From: Halomonas sp. SpR8
GTDB lineage: Bacteria > Pseudomonadota > Gammaproteobacteria > Pseudomonadales > Halomonadaceae
Direction of reading: 5' to 3'
Assembly: GCF_031010195.1 (NCBI RefSeq)
Contig: NZ_JAUAMC010000010.1
Span: 1 to 64,000 of the forward strand
DNA: 64,000 nt
Numbering within the stretch: the first letter of the stretch is position 1; the number at the start of each line of letters is the position of its first letter. A program made the position numbers and the translations under genes. Of the stretch, positions 9,010-18,359 are shown one piece after another. Below the pieces are notes generated by a model. That model saw only the letters and a list, made by a program, of their open reading frames with translations. It was not told the DNA's origin and did no database searches.

Positions 9010-9117
9010 GTCTTTAAGCTCCTATTATGTATCGTCTTATAATTTATTAAATACCCGTTCTATAAATTATTTTTCATTCTCCCATTTTTTAATATCAACT
9101 CACCAAACATGATCAAG

Positions 9118-10122
9118 TCAATCCCACAAACCCAAATTCAGCGGTTCCGCCTGCCCCGTTTTTTCAAAATATTTTTGTAGTACCAGTAAACCGATCAGGT
9201 ACTCTTGTCGGGTATCCATAAAGGTTTTAACGTAAGCATTAGCATTGCGTATAATGGATTTCGCCTCTATAGGATGATCCGTATAGTACTGAACCTTCTC
9301 TTCCAGATCAGAGTAGTCATCTGCTAAAGCAACATAATGATAGCCAGGCCTCAGCGTACCCTCCATAAACCAAGTTTCATAATTAGGGCGCGTCATAAAA
9401 CACAGTGAATTGGAACCCATAATCCATTTCAGATTAGTGGCAACATCGTTACCTTCAATACTTAAAATGAACTTATACTGAAGTTGTTCAGGTAAACTCA
9501 TAAATCCTTTATGCCAAGGATGGTTCTTAAACTTTGGATGACTATCTCCCACATCGCACAATGGGTGATCATAAAATTGACTTACAAATGCCTGCCGATG
9601 GGGCCGGTGGCAAGCTCCGCGCCACACCACTAGGTTTTTTTTCTGTTCAAAGGGGACCGGATCATCAATAAAAAAATAGTGACGAATGCGGTTAAGCTTC
9701 AATAATACCGAGTGACTATTATTTCCCTCCACAGGTCGACTTTTGAGAAGCGTGGCATTATCAGGCACTGTGCGAATATCACCCGGCAAATAGAGAAATC
9801 GATACGCTGGATCAAACGCCAACAGGTACCTCTTCATGTCTATGTAGTAAGCCCAGCTTTTTCCCTTAGAGAATCCCTTAATCGATTGTGCATCGATAGG
9901 GAGTGCCTCTGGCGCCGAAAGCTTATTATAGTAGTTTACTCGCTGTGCAATTTCTTGCCGTAAAGACGTATTACCATATTCGTTTAACGACCGATAAAGC
10001 GTCGACTTTTGGGAGGAATAAAACCGCTTAGGCAGGCCTATTTCAGCAATACCTTTCAGGTAAAAAGCGGCTTTGTGTCGATTTTTTTTCCATTTTTCAA
10101 CTAACAAAGTGACTCCTTGCAT
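9118..10122 (-). CDS. Glycosyltransferase family 90 (CAP10-like) protein
   Basis: About 334 residues, with no signal peptide. Family 90 features are KNLVVWRGACHRPHRQAFV (about 186-204) followed by a conserved block LPEQLQYKFILSIEGNDVAT and the SNSLCFMTRPNYETWFMEG segment. The family includes fungal CAP10 xylosyltransferase and bacterial proteins that modify LPS, so it probably adds a core sugar. The start is uncertain: ATG at 10122 avoids overlap with the upstream GT4 stop, TTG at 10134 would overlap it by 11 bases, and TTG at 10107 has the best ribosome site (AAGGAG). The donor sugar cannot be assigned. Confidence 0.82.
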   Translation of the reverse strand: MQGVTLLVEKWKKNRHKAAFYLKGIAEIGLPKRFYSSQKSTLYRSLNEYGNTSLRQEIAQRVNYYNKLSAPEALPIDAQSIKGFSKGKSWAYYIDMKRYLLAFDPAYRFLYLPGDIRTVPDNATLLKSRPVEGNNSHSVLLKLNRIRHYFFIDDPVPFEQKKNLVVWRGACHRPHRQAFVSQFYDHPLCDVGDSHPKFKNHPWHKGFMSLPEQLQYKFILSIEGNDVATNLKWIMGSNSLCFMTRPNYETWFMEGTLRPGYHYVALADDYSDLEEKVQYYTDHPIEAKSIIRNANAYVKTFMDTRQEYLIGLLVLQKYFEKTGQAEPLNLGLWD

Positions 10123-10123
10123 G

Positions 10124-11203
10124 CTACTGAGCAAGAGATTGGTAAACTTCGTGATAGCGCTGGGCCATAGTTTGAGGGCTAAAAGCGGCCAAACGCTGAT
10201 AGGCGTTCTCCGCTAGTGTGGTGCGGTGATCATCACGCTCCACCATCCCTTCTATAGCTTCACTCAACGCGTTGGCATCATTAGCCTCAATCAGCATGCC
10301 CGTATCGTTATGTTTAATTAGGTCCGGAATCCCCCCCACCCGAGAAGCGATAATGGGTACTTTGGCTTGCATAACATCCAGCAGCACCGAGCCTAAACCT
10401 TCATTACGCGATGGAAAAACAAATAGATCTAGCGCCGGGATAAAATCACCGATGTTGGGTTTAAAGCCCGCCCATTCCACATTCGCTAAGTGCTGGCTTT
10501 CTTGACGTAGTGCATGCTCATCTTCTCCTTGACCAAAGAAAACGAATAGCACCTCTGGATAGCGATGCTGGAGTTGGCTTGCCGCTTCCAGAATCACTCG
10601 CTGCCCCTTATGACGATCTACAAGCGCACCAATGTGGCCGACAATAAAGCGCCCTGGATAGCGGGCACGAAACTGAAGCGAAACTTGGCTATTAGCCGTA
10701 AAGTTAGACGATGCACTCGGGATAATCGGAATATCATGGCGACTCCAACAAGCCAATTGTTTTTGAATAATCGATGAAATCGCCACGCAACAATCGGCAT
10801 CTGCGTAAAACTGCCTGTTCGTCCACTTACGTTTAATAAGCGTATCGACGCGACGAGTCACCACATACGGCGTGCGATACAAACGTTTATGTAGCCATGC
10901 CCAGTGTACTGCCTTGGCCTCATGGGCGTGTACCACCGAAGCTTGGCCTGCCTGAGTATGTCCAGCCAACTGATGATTGGCATCTACCCATATCAGCGCG
11001 TCCACCCCTTTTAACTCGTCGTGTAATGGAGAATCACGCCGACATACAAGCGTTTGGCTCGTCACATGGCCCGCTAAGGCCTGAATTAGCAGTGCCGTCT
11101 GGCGCTCGCCACCACGAAACCCCTTTGCAAGATTGACATGAATAATATGCAAAAAACCCCCACCCCGGATACCGTTAGTGTCAGTCCTGGTATAGTACTG
11201 CAT
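10124..11203 (-). CDS. GT4 glycosyltransferase of the LPS core
   Basis: A retaining GT-B enzyme of about 359 residues, with a group 1 (GT4) C-terminal domain: VGHIGALVDRHKGQRVILEA near 195, FVFPSRNEGLGSVLLDVMQA near 268 with the two-Glu donor motif, then IASRVGGIPDLI. The N-terminal IHVNLAKGFRGGERQT contains the usual acceptor-side glycine loop. Two starts are possible: ATG at 11203, with no ribosome site, or TTG at 11152, just before HIIHVN, with G-rich sequence upstream. The longer frame to 11392 would overlap the divergent GT2 gene and was rejected. It probably forms one unit with the GT90 and GT9 genes downstream on the minus strand. Confidence 0.85.
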   Translation of the reverse strand: MQYYTRTDTNGIRGGGFLHIIHVNLAKGFRGGERQTALLIQALAGHVTSQTLVCRRDSPLHDELKGVDALIWVDANHQLAGHTQAGQASVVHAHEAKAVHWAWLHKRLYRTPYVVTRRVDTLIKRKWTNRQFYADADCCVAISSIIQKQLACWSRHDIPIIPSASSNFTANSQVSLQFRARYPGRFIVGHIGALVDRHKGQRVILEAASQLQHRYPEVLFVFFGQGEDEHALRQESQHLANVEWAGFKPNIGDFIPALDLFVFPSRNEGLGSVLLDVMQAKVPIIASRVGGIPDLIKHNDTGMLIEANDANALSEAIEGMVERDDHRTTLAENAYQRLAAFSPQTMAQRYHEVYQSLAQ

Positions 11204-11233
11204 CAATGAACGACGAGAGTAGGGATTCACTGT

Positions 11234-11986
11234 ATGCCCATCAACGTTAGTGTCGTTATCATCACCCGTAATGCAGCTAAAACATTGCGACGTACGCTCG
11301 ATGCTGTGCAGGACTACGACGATGTGGTGGTGTATGACAATGGTTCCGAAGACGATACCTGCGACATTGTAAAGGCGTATCCCAACACGCAATTACACCA
11401 GGGCGAGTTTATGGGCTTTGGCCCCACCAAAAAGTATGCTGTATCCCTAGCTAAACACGACTGGATTTTTTCCCTAGATGCGGATGAAGCGCCCACAGCA
11501 GCGCTCAATGCGGCTGTGCAACAGTGGTCAGCTACTGCGACACCTCAACAAGCCGGTAGTATACGCCGTGAGAACTGGATGATGGGATCACCCGTCAAAC
11601 ACTCAGGATGGGGCAATGACTGGCTAATACGGCTGTTTAATCGCACCGTTTGCAATTTTAGTGATGCTGCGGTGCACGAGTCTGTGTTAACGCCAAAAGG
11701 TATTCATCTTATTCAGCTGAAAGGAAAAATTGAGCACCTTGCCGTTTCCAACTTAGCGCAATTTCTGGAAAAAATTAATCGTTACTCTAGTATTCGTGCC
11801 GAATCTGGAAAACTTAAAACTTATCCGGTACCCATCATTTTTTTTAAAGCAGTGTTTGCTTTTTTGCGTACTTATTTACTACAACATGGATGGCTAGATG
11901 GTTGGAGAGGGTTAGTGATTGCTGTTTCTAATGCTAATGGCGTCTTTTGGAAATATATGAAGGCATACTGGCTATCCAAGCACTAA
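11234..11986 (+). CDS. GT2 glycosyltransferase, WaaE/KdtX-like
   Basis: A 250-residue inverting GT-A enzyme. VSVVIITRNAAKTLRRTLDA (about 5-24) forms the nucleotide-binding strand, VYDNGSEDDT (about 33-42) follows, and SLDADE (about 77-82) is the metal-binding DxD-type motif. The later WMMGSPVKHSGWGNDWLIRL and VHESV segments fit WaaE/KdtX-type enzymes that put glucose or a related hexose on the inner-core heptose. The last 60 residues are hydrophobic and aromatic, as in a membrane-associated tail. It is divergent from the GT4 gene to its left with only about 30 bases between the starts, and 18 bases from the next gene. Confidence 0.87.
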   Translation: MPINVSVVIITRNAAKTLRRTLDAVQDYDDVVVYDNGSEDDTCDIVKAYPNTQLHQGEFMGFGPTKKYAVSLAKHDWIFSLDADEAPTAALNAAVQQWSATATPQQAGSIRRENWMMGSPVKHSGWGNDWLIRLFNRTVCNFSDAAVHESVLTPKGIHLIQLKGKIEHLAVSNLAQFLEKINRYSSIRAESGKLKTYPVPIIFFKAVFAFLRTYLLQHGWLDGWRGLVIAVSNANGVFWKYMKAYWLSKH

Positions 11987-12004
11987 CTATCAATAGGTTT
12001 ACTC

Positions 12005-13123
12005 ATGGAAGAAATACCAACAGTCGTTATTGTCATTCGAAAATTGAACAAGACTACTGGTGCAGCAAGAATAGCGCTGCAGCAAATTTCAATCTTAAAA
12101 AACATAGGATATAACGTAACCGTAATATGCGAAAAAGCTAACAAAGAGATAATTAACTCGTACGGAGGAGAACTAAAAACGATATCAAAGCTTCCTTTAA
12201 ATAGTTTTTTAAGACGGTTATGGTTTAATTTGCTTGCCAATCTATGGTGCTTTCGGCATAAACCCTCTCTTATTATCAGTCATGGTGATATGGATAATGC
12301 CGATATTATTTATATGCATAACTGTGTTGATCTAGCACAAGAAATAATTTATCCCAATTTAAAGCACCAACAACCAGATGTGTCTAAAATACATCATAGA
12401 ATTCTAAACAAGAGCAACTACCGGCAGATCGTAGCCAACTCTCAATTAATGAGAAACGATTTTATTTCACGTTATGCTATACCAAGCGAGAAAATAAGCG
12501 TTTCTTACCCAGGTTACGATGCACTACAATTTAACACATCGGTGAAAACAAATTTTAGCCAAAAAAAGCGTGGCGAGCTTAACATTAAAGACCACGAAAA
12601 ACTCATAGGCCTCATCACATCGGGTGATTTCAAAAAAAGAAATTTAAGTTTTTTTATTGAAATTGCCAACCAGTTGCTAAAAAATTCCGATATACAATAT
12701 CGTTTCTTGATTATAGGTCAGGGCAATATAGCGCCCTACCAAGAGAAAACCACCAATTTAGGCATAGAGAAATATTTCACGTGGAAAAAAACAGTTCCTG
12801 ATGTAGAGCATTATTATGTGGCTTTAGACCTTTTTGTATTACCTGCTCATATTGAAGAATTTGGCTGTGTGGTACTAGAAGCGATGGCATGCTCTACGCC
12901 GGTACTAATTTCTGAACGTGTTGGTGCAGGAGAGTTGCTTCAAGGAGATTTAAAGAACTTAATTGTAAAAGGCTACAACTCAGAAGACTGGGCCCACCGC
13001 ATTGAACATATTGTTAACAACGATGTGAAAATGATTAATAATCAGTTAATTGAAACCTCTAGCCAATACACTTATAGCTATCAACATGAGAAACTTAAAG
13101 AGTTGATTCTAAAAAATATTTAA
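12005..13123 (+). CDS. GT4 glycosyltransferase, AT-rich gene
   Basis: A 372-residue GT-B protein. TGAARIALQQISILKNIGY (about 18-36) is the acceptor-side N-terminus, and the GT4 C-terminal domain has LIGLITSGDFKKRNLSFFI, LIIGQGN, the donor motif FVLPAHIEEFGCVVLEAMAC (about 278-297) and SERVGAGELL. It resembles UDP-glucose:heptose glucosyltransferases of the WaaG type, but the specificity is unassigned. Codon use is strikingly AT-rich compared with the flanking housekeeping genes, a sign of transfer. It follows the GT2 gene by 18 bases in the same direction. Confidence 0.85.
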   Translation: MEEIPTVVIVIRKLNKTTGAARIALQQISILKNIGYNVTVICEKANKEIINSYGGELKTISKLPLNSFLRRLWFNLLANLWCFRHKPSLIISHGDMDNADIIYMHNCVDLAQEIIYPNLKHQQPDVSKIHHRILNKSNYRQIVANSQLMRNDFISRYAIPSEKISVSYPGYDALQFNTSVKTNFSQKKRGELNIKDHEKLIGLITSGDFKKRNLSFFIEIANQLLKNSDIQYRFLIIGQGNIAPYQEKTTNLGIEKYFTWKKTVPDVEHYYVALDLFVLPAHIEEFGCVVLEAMACSTPVLISERVGAGELLQGDLKNLIVKGYNSEDWAHRIEHIVNNDVKMINNQLIETSSQYTYSYQHEKLKELILKNI

Positions 13124-13143
13124 ATAAACGTCAAGGATGAGTT

Positions 13144-13583
13144 ATGTACTTACCCCACAAAATTAATTAAAACTGCTCGCCATTTAGAGATGTAAAAAAG
13201 TCACAAGCAAAGCTTCTCTGAATGGTATATCAAAAAGAAGTTGCCGTAGAGCGTGCTTTACATTTAGTTGAGAGTATCATTCTGAAATTTTCTTTATTGG
13301 GCATCCCCGCGCCTGACCTCAACATGGATAACTTTTCTATAGAAGGGGACCATTTCAATAACAACTTAATAATGGTAGATGGTTATTCTCCGAAAAAAAG
13401 AACTTAAAGACACGACTTCTTTTAAGTAGCACAATACTTGCAAATTACATCAGCCGAAAATGGAAACAAACAAAATCCAGATTTACCTACTGTGCACAAA
13501 AAGTTTATGCTGGTCATTATAGCTTTGCTACTGCCACTCCTATGCATAAAACTACAAACAGATCGATAGATGGCACGTCATGA
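13144..13583 (+). pseudogene. Decayed YrbL-like (kinase-fold, PhoP-network) gene
   Basis: Pieces of one protein appear in different frames. An N-terminal-like segment KLIKTARHLEM, stop, KSHKQSFSEWYI reads from about 13162. A middle and C-terminal piece at 13222-13407 contains LVESIILKF, DLNMDNF and IMVDGYSPKK. After a run of seven A (13393-13399) the frame shifts and continues as LLLSSTILANYISRKWKQ to a stop at 13581. The DLN...N...VDG pattern followed by a basic RKWKQ segment matches the end of YrbL-family proteins. The normal middle (about 100 residues) is missing. The remainder of 13124-13643 holds no other gene I can support. Confidence 0.62.
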
Positions 13584-13643
13584 TGAAACGTGATAGTTAG
13601 TAAATGCAATGACCATAACCCCCCCTATGACAATAGGACATGT

Positions 13644-15296
13644 ATGAATCCTCATGCTATTCGAAAAATAGCGATCACTCTTATTGGCCTATGCCTTGGT
13701 TACACCGTCACGGTCCTGACCCGACTGCCCTGGTGGACGCTATTTTTTATAGCCGCTGCATGGATCGGTGTAGGGCTTAAACTGCGCTGGGGCCAACCAG
13801 CTAACGCCCGTTACCGCAAAATGTGGCCATGGTCACTATTGCCGCTAATCCTTTGGGGTATCTACGTTTATTTGGCGGATAGCTTCGGCATTGTCGATCT
13901 TGGTGCGGTCTTCTTCCATCTTCAAGCTGGCATGGCGGAACACGGTGGCGCCAGTAAAATGATTGTCGCCGTACTTTATACACTGATAATGATCGGCGTG
14001 TTGGCATCGGTTACCTGGCTGTCACGTCACGACCAACGCTGGCGGTTAACTGAGCGCTTTTTCGCTATTTTGTTGCTGGCTAGCAACCCGTTGCTTTATG
14101 GCTTAGGCCAACGCAGCGCATCAATTGTTACCGATGATGGAGCTTGGCTGGATCGCCGCTATAAGCCGCCCCCCACTGAAGAGCTTAGAAATGCCCCCAA
14201 CCTTCTCCTTCTGTATTTAGAGAGTATCGAGCGTACCTACGCTAACGAAATATTCGAGGATGCCTACGCTAACCTAACCGCACTGGGTGAACGAGGCGCA
14301 GTGTTTGAAGGTGTGCGCCAGATGGATAACACTGGATGGACAATGGCGGGCATGATTGCCAGTCAGTGTGGAGTGCCCTTAATGCCGGCAGGTTTACTCC
14401 ATGACAGCCAGTTTGAACCCTTGTCTAAAGTCGTCCCCGGCGTCGATTGCCTTGGCGATATACTCGCAGCACAAGGCTACGAGCTGAGCTACTTAGGCGG
14501 TGCCAGCACTCAGTTTGCGGGGAAAGGGTTATTCTACCGCGGACACCATTTCAGTACGGTAAAAGGGCGCGAAGATTTAGAATCTCAGCTTGAAGACCCT
14601 GAATATGTGAATAGTTGGGGCCTGTATGACGATACGCTCTATGACATCACCGCTGATGAGATAAGGCGGTTAGATGAAGAGCATAACGGCCCCTGGGGCG
14701 TGGTTAGCCTTAACCTTGCTGGTCATGCGCCAAACGGCTACCCCTCCCAGTCTTGCGTTGAGCAACAGGGCGAGTTCGATGGCCAGGATATTCTTTATTC
14801 AGTCGAATGCTCTGCGTGGCTGGCCCGTAATTTGATCGAGCACTTGGAGTCTGAAGGGCTACTCGAAAACACGTTAGTGGTGATCCTTAGCGATCATCTA
14901 ACCATGCGGGTTTCGGTGTGGGATCAGTTAACTGCTCTTGATCGCGATAACACGCTGATTATGTTGGGTGAGGATATAGAATCGCAGCGAATCCGCCGGG
15001 ACGCCACCATGCTGGATGTATTTCCCACGCTGTTGGATGCTCTTGGGTTTCGTTTGGAGGGCCAGCGTGCTGGACTAGGTACTTCACTATTTAGCGACCA
15101 GCGTACGTTGGTAGAGTCACACAGCATAGAGGTGCTCAATGAACGCCTACGCGAAGAGACGGCCCTTCAGCACCGTCTCTGGGAAGGAATGTCTCCTCAG
15201 CGCAGCAGAACTGATGAGCTAGCTGAAGAGTCTCTTCAAGAGCAAACAGTTGAGACCCCGGCTGATATAGCCGATGAAGTTAAACTCATTCGTTAG
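13644..15296 (+). CDS. Membrane sulfatase-fold phosphotransferase, OpgB/LtaS-like
   Basis: The 550-residue protein starts with ATG at 13644 (AGGA upstream). A GTG at 13590 would add 18 unlikely residues. It has five hydrophobic segments within about residues 8-160, then a periplasmic alkaline-phosphatase-superfamily domain. LLLYLESIERTY (about 187-198) holds the first metal ligand, and DNTGWTMAGMIASQCGVPL (about 228-246) has the catalytic Thr. SDHLTM and LDVFPTLLDALG lie near the end. This pattern is closest to phosphoglycerol transferase I (OpgB), which decorates periplasmic glucans. Placement among LPS genes also allows phosphoethanolamine or phosphoglycerol transfer to the core. Its end overlaps waaF by 11 bases, convergently. 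Confidence 0.84.
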   Translation: MNPHAIRKIAITLIGLCLGYTVTVLTRLPWWTLFFIAAAWIGVGLKLRWGQPANARYRKMWPWSLLPLILWGIYVYLADSFGIVDLGAVFFHLQAGMAEHGGASKMIVAVLYTLIMIGVLASVTWLSRHDQRWRLTERFFAILLLASNPLLYGLGQRSASIVTDDGAWLDRRYKPPPTEELRNAPNLLLLYLESIERTYANEIFEDAYANLTALGERGAVFEGVRQMDNTGWTMAGMIASQCGVPLMPAGLLHDSQFEPLSKVVPGVDCLGDILAAQGYELSYLGGASTQFAGKGLFYRGHHFSTVKGREDLESQLEDPEYVNSWGLYDDTLYDITADEIRRLDEEHNGPWGVVSLNLAGHAPNGYPSQSCVEQQGEFDGQDILYSVECSAWLARNLIEHLESEGLLENTLVVILSDHLTMRVSVWDQLTALDRDNTLIMLGEDIESQRIRRDATMLDVFPTLLDALGFRLEGQRAGLGTSLFSDQRTLVESHSIEVLNERLREETALQHRLWEGMSPQRSRTDELAEESLQEQTVETPADIADEVKLIR

Positions 15297-16329
15297 CGAT
15301 TAAGCTATCGCACTGATGAGCTGTTTGAATCTGCTCATAAACCTGATCAACGGTCAGCTGATTTAGGCAGTTGGTATGTCCCAACGGGCATGTGCGCTGA
15401 AAGCAGGGGGAACAAGAGAGCGCCAAGTAGTGAATGACCGCATTATCGGTCAATGGCGGCGTATAGGCGGGCGAAGAGGATCCATATAGCGCATGGATAC
15501 GCACGCCTACCGCCGCGGCCACGTGCATCAAGCCTGAGTCGTTGGTGACCACCTGCCGACAGTCTGCCAGTAGATCAACCGCATCCGCCAGCTGTGTCTT
15601 GCCGCACAAATTATGGGCATGGGAAAGCCCTAGAGCGATCTCCTCTCCCGCCGGGTGGTCTTTTGCCCCACCTAATACACGTACTTCAAATCCATCTTCC
15701 ACCAGCCGTTTTGCTAAACGATGGAAATAGCTGATCGGCCACTGTTTGGCGGGGCCGTACTCAGCGCCCGGCATCAAGCCGATTGCAGTGCGCGATGAAA
15801 GCGAGTGCGTTAGCCGTAAATTGACCAGATTATCGCGATCAATCTGCAGACGCGGCTTGGGCAAAGCAAAGTCACCGCTAGCCGCCTCTTCAAAGGGTAG
15901 GCCAAGCGAAACAAAGCGCTTTACCGTTTGATCCAACATCTGCTTATCAAGCTTACGACGCTCTTTGAGAAGCCCATAGCGATGCTCGCCTATAAAGCCG
16001 ACGCGCTCAGGAATGCGTGCAAGAAAGGGCACTAGCGCCGCTTTCCAAGAGCGAGGCAAGACAATCGCGCGATCAAAGCGCCCCCGCAGACGACTTGCTA
16101 GTTCACGCCGACTAGCGAGACCAAATTCACCGTGGCCTACCGCCAGAGGCAGCACTTCATCCACTTCGGGCATGCGCTCTAAAATGGGCTGCGACCAAGC
16201 CGGGGCAACCACGCCGATCGTCGCACCTGGGCAGCGGGCTTTTAAGGTCATAAACAGACTTTGGGCCATGACCATATCGCCTACCCACGACGGGCCAATG
16301 ACCAGCAGGCGCTGAGCTGATTTAGCCAT
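15286..16329 (-). CDS. waaF: ADP-heptose:LPS heptosyltransferase II
   Basis: Adds the second heptose to the LPS inner core. The 347-residue GT9 protein begins [19 protein letters not shown], has [20 protein letters not shown] near 106 and [15 protein letters not shown] near 186, and ends with the cysteine cluster [16 protein letters not shown] (about 308-323), a distinctive mark of WaaF. The start overlaps the end of hldD by eight bases, so hldD and waaF are coupled, as in many gammaproteobacteria. Confidence 0.95.
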   Translation of the reverse strand: MAKSAQRLLVIGPSWVGDMVMAQSLFMTLKARCPGATIGVVAPAWSQPILERMPEVDEVLPLAVGHGEFGLASRRELASRLRGRFDRAIVLPRSWKAALVPFLARIPERVGFIGEHRYGLLKERRKLDKQMLDQTVKRFVSLGLPFEEAASGDFALPKPRLQIDRDNLVNLRLTHSLSSRTAIGLMPGAEYGPAKQWPISYFHRLAKRLVEDGFEVRVLGGAKDHPAGEEIALGLSHAHNLCGKTQLADAVDLLADCRQVVTNDSGLMHVAAAVGVRIHALYGSSSPAYTPPLTDNAVIHYLALSCSPCFQRTCPLGHTNCLNQLTVDQVYEQIQTAHQCDSLIANE

Positions 16330-17278
16330 TTAGCCACCCCAAGTAGGACTTGACCCCTTGAGCAACGGTCTTAAATTCAATATCGCAGCCGCTTTCGCGA
16401 AGGTTGCTAATATCAGCGCGGGTATAGCTCTGATAGCGGCCTTTCAGCTCTTCAGGAAAGGCAATGTAATCGATCTCGCCTTTACCATAAAAGTCGATGA
16501 CGGCCTCGCCAATGGCTTTAAAAGGTTCAGCGCGGCCGGTACCCAGATTAAAAATACCTGACTGATCAGAGTGATCTAAAAACCAAAGATTCACATCGAC
16601 CACATCGCCGACATAAACGAAGTCGCGGCTCTGCATACCTGCTTCATAGCCGCCGTAAGCACCAAATAGTTTCAATGTGTCGCCGTTACGAATTTGCAGA
16701 TGATTATGATAGGCGACGCTTGCCATCTTGCCCTTATGCTGTTCACGCGGGCCATACACATTGAAGTAACGAAAGCCGACGACTTGCGTGGTTAACTCAC
16801 TCCAGCGCGAACGTACGTGCTGATCAAACAGCAGCTTTGAGTAGCCGTATACGTTAAGCGGTTTCTCACACTCGGGCACTTCTTTAAATACTTCGCTGCC
16901 GCCATAGGTGGCGGCAGATGATGCGTATAAAAAGGGGATACCCTGCTGCTCGCAGTAATTAAGCAGCACTTTAGAGTACTCAAAGTTATTTTCCATCATG
17001 TAGTGACCATCCCATTCGGTAGTATCCGAACAGGCGCCCTCGTGGAAAATCGCCTCTATCTTGGGCAGATCGACGCTCTCCCCTTTTAAAGCGGCTTTTA
17101 CCCTGGTGAGGAAATCGTCCTTATCAAGGTAATCTGCAAGTGTGCAGTCAGCCAAGTTGACGAATTTGGTGCCGTCGCGTAAATCGTCGACCACCATGAC
17201 ATCATTTCGGCCGCGGGCGTTCAGTGCTTTCACTATGTTGGCCCCGATAAAACCGGCACCGCCTGTTACCACAATCAT
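16322..17278 (-). CDS. hldD: ADP-L-glycero-D-manno-heptose 6-epimerase
   Basis: Converts ADP-D-glycero- to ADP-L-glycero-D-manno-heptose, the last step of heptose donor synthesis. The 318-residue extended-SDR protein starts [19 protein letters not shown] (Rossmann NADP loop), has [12 protein letters not shown] near 80, SSAATYGG near 120, the catalytic YGYSK, and [15 protein letters not shown] near 210. The ATG at 17278 has an excellent AAGGAG seven bases upstream. A longer frame from 17329 was rejected. It forms one unit with waaF. Confidence 0.96.
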   Translation of the reverse strand: MIVVTGGAGFIGANIVKALNARGRNDVMVVDDLRDGTKFVNLADCTLADYLDKDDFLTRVKAALKGESVDLPKIEAIFHEGACSDTTEWDGHYMMENNFEYSKVLLNYCEQQGIPFLYASSAATYGGSEVFKEVPECEKPLNVYGYSKLLFDQHVRSRWSELTTQVVGFRYFNVYGPREQHKGKMASVAYHNHLQIRNGDTLKLFGAYGGYEAGMQSRDFVYVGDVVDVNLWFLDHSDQSGIFNLGTGRAEPFKAIGEAVIDFYGKGEIDYIAFPEELKGRYQSYTRADISNLRESGCDIEFKTVAQGVKSYLGWLNG

Positions 17279-17387
17279 GCTGTTCTCCTTACCTAAAGCG
17301 GCTTGTTGGCATACGTGCCTATAACCCATCTGCCTAGGATTGTATACTTGACGCCTTATGAATTCATGGCCAACGGTGCTTTCCGCG

Positions 17388-18359
17388 ATGAGTGTCTCGA
17401 CAAACCAATCGACACCCGATGTGTCGACCTTTCAGGGCTTGATCCTCGCTCTGCAGCAGTACTGGGCAGAACAGGGTTGTGTCATTCTCCAGCCGCTCGA
17501 CATGGAAGTCGGCGCGGGCACTTTCCACCCCGCTACTTTTCTGCGGTCGATTGGCCCCGAAAGCTGGAACGCTGCCTACGTGCAGCCTTCCCGGCGGCCT
17601 ACTGACGGCCGCTACGGTGAAAACCCTAACCGCCTTCAGCACTACTATCAGTTCCAAGTGGTGATGAAGCCATCGCCGAGCAATTTTCAGGATCTCTATC
17701 TGGGCTCACTTAAGCGGCTTGGCCTCGATCCGCTGATTCACGACGTACGCTTTGTCGAAGATAACTGGGAATCTCCTACGCTGGGCGCCTGGGGCCTAGG
17801 CTGGGAAATTTGGTTAAACGGCATGGAAGTCACCCAGTTTACCTACTTCCAGCAAGCCGGAGGCATAGAATGCTACCCAGTCACCGGCGAACTGACCTAT
17901 GGGCTTGAGCGTATTGCCATGTACCTTCAGGACGTCGACAGTGTTTACGACCTCGTCTGGGCCATTGCCCCCGATGGCAGCAAAGTTACCTACGGCGATG
18001 TCTACCTGCAAAACGAGCGCGAACAGTCCGCCTACAATTTTGAGCACGCTGATGTCGACCAGCTGTTTGCTAACTTTGACCACCAGGAACAAGAGTGCGG
18101 CAAACTGCTTGCCGCCAGCCTGCCGCTACCAGCCTACGAACAAGTACTGAAAGCATCGCACACGTTCAACTTGTTAGACGCCCGTCACGCTATTTCGGTC
18201 ACCGAACGTCAGCGTTTTATTTTACGCGTTCGCACCATGGCGCGAGACGTTGCCACTGCTTACTTTGAGTCACGTAAGGCAGAAGGTTTCCCTATGGCGC
18301 CAGAAATACTTCGCCGAGAACTGTTACAAGAGCTACTCGCCGATCAGGGAGACGACTAA
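17388..18359 (+). CDS. glyQ: Glycyl-tRNA synthetase alpha subunit
   Basis: Catalytic subunit of the bacterial alpha2beta2 glycyl-tRNA synthetase. Starting at the ATG at 17388 gives 323 residues (E. coli 303). The first conserved block is [20 protein letters not shown], followed by [20 protein letters not shown], the class II motif region [20 protein letters not shown] and [20 protein letters not shown]. An ATG ten codons earlier (17358) is possible, and neither has a clear ribosome site. The stop overlaps the glyS start (TAATG), coupling the two subunits. Confidence 0.96.
   Translation: MSVSTNQSTPDVSTFQGLILALQQYWAEQGCVILQPLDMEVGAGTFHPATFLRSIGPESWNAAYVQPSRRPTDGRYGENPNRLQHYYQFQVVMKPSPSNFQDLYLGSLKRLGLDPLIHDVRFVEDNWESPTLGAWGLGWEIWLNGMEVTQFTYFQQAGGIECYPVTGELTYGLERIAMYLQDVDSVYDLVWAIAPDGSKVTYGDVYLQNEREQSAYNFEHADVDQLFANFDHQEQECGKLLAASLPLPAYEQVLKASHTFNLLDARHAISVTERQRFILRVRTMARDVATAYFESRKAEGFPMAPEILRRELLQELLADQGDD

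Noticed and set aside
12773..12788. ATTTCACGTGGAAAA, partly like parS
   Set aside because: Only the centre and one arm match the parS palindrome, and it lies inside an AT-rich glycosyltransferase gene. Probably chance.
13393..13400. Run of A as a programmed frameshift site
   Set aside because: The codon phase (AAA AAA AGA) does not fit the efficient A AAA AAG arrangement, and the gene also has an internal stop and a missing middle, so simple decay is a better reading.
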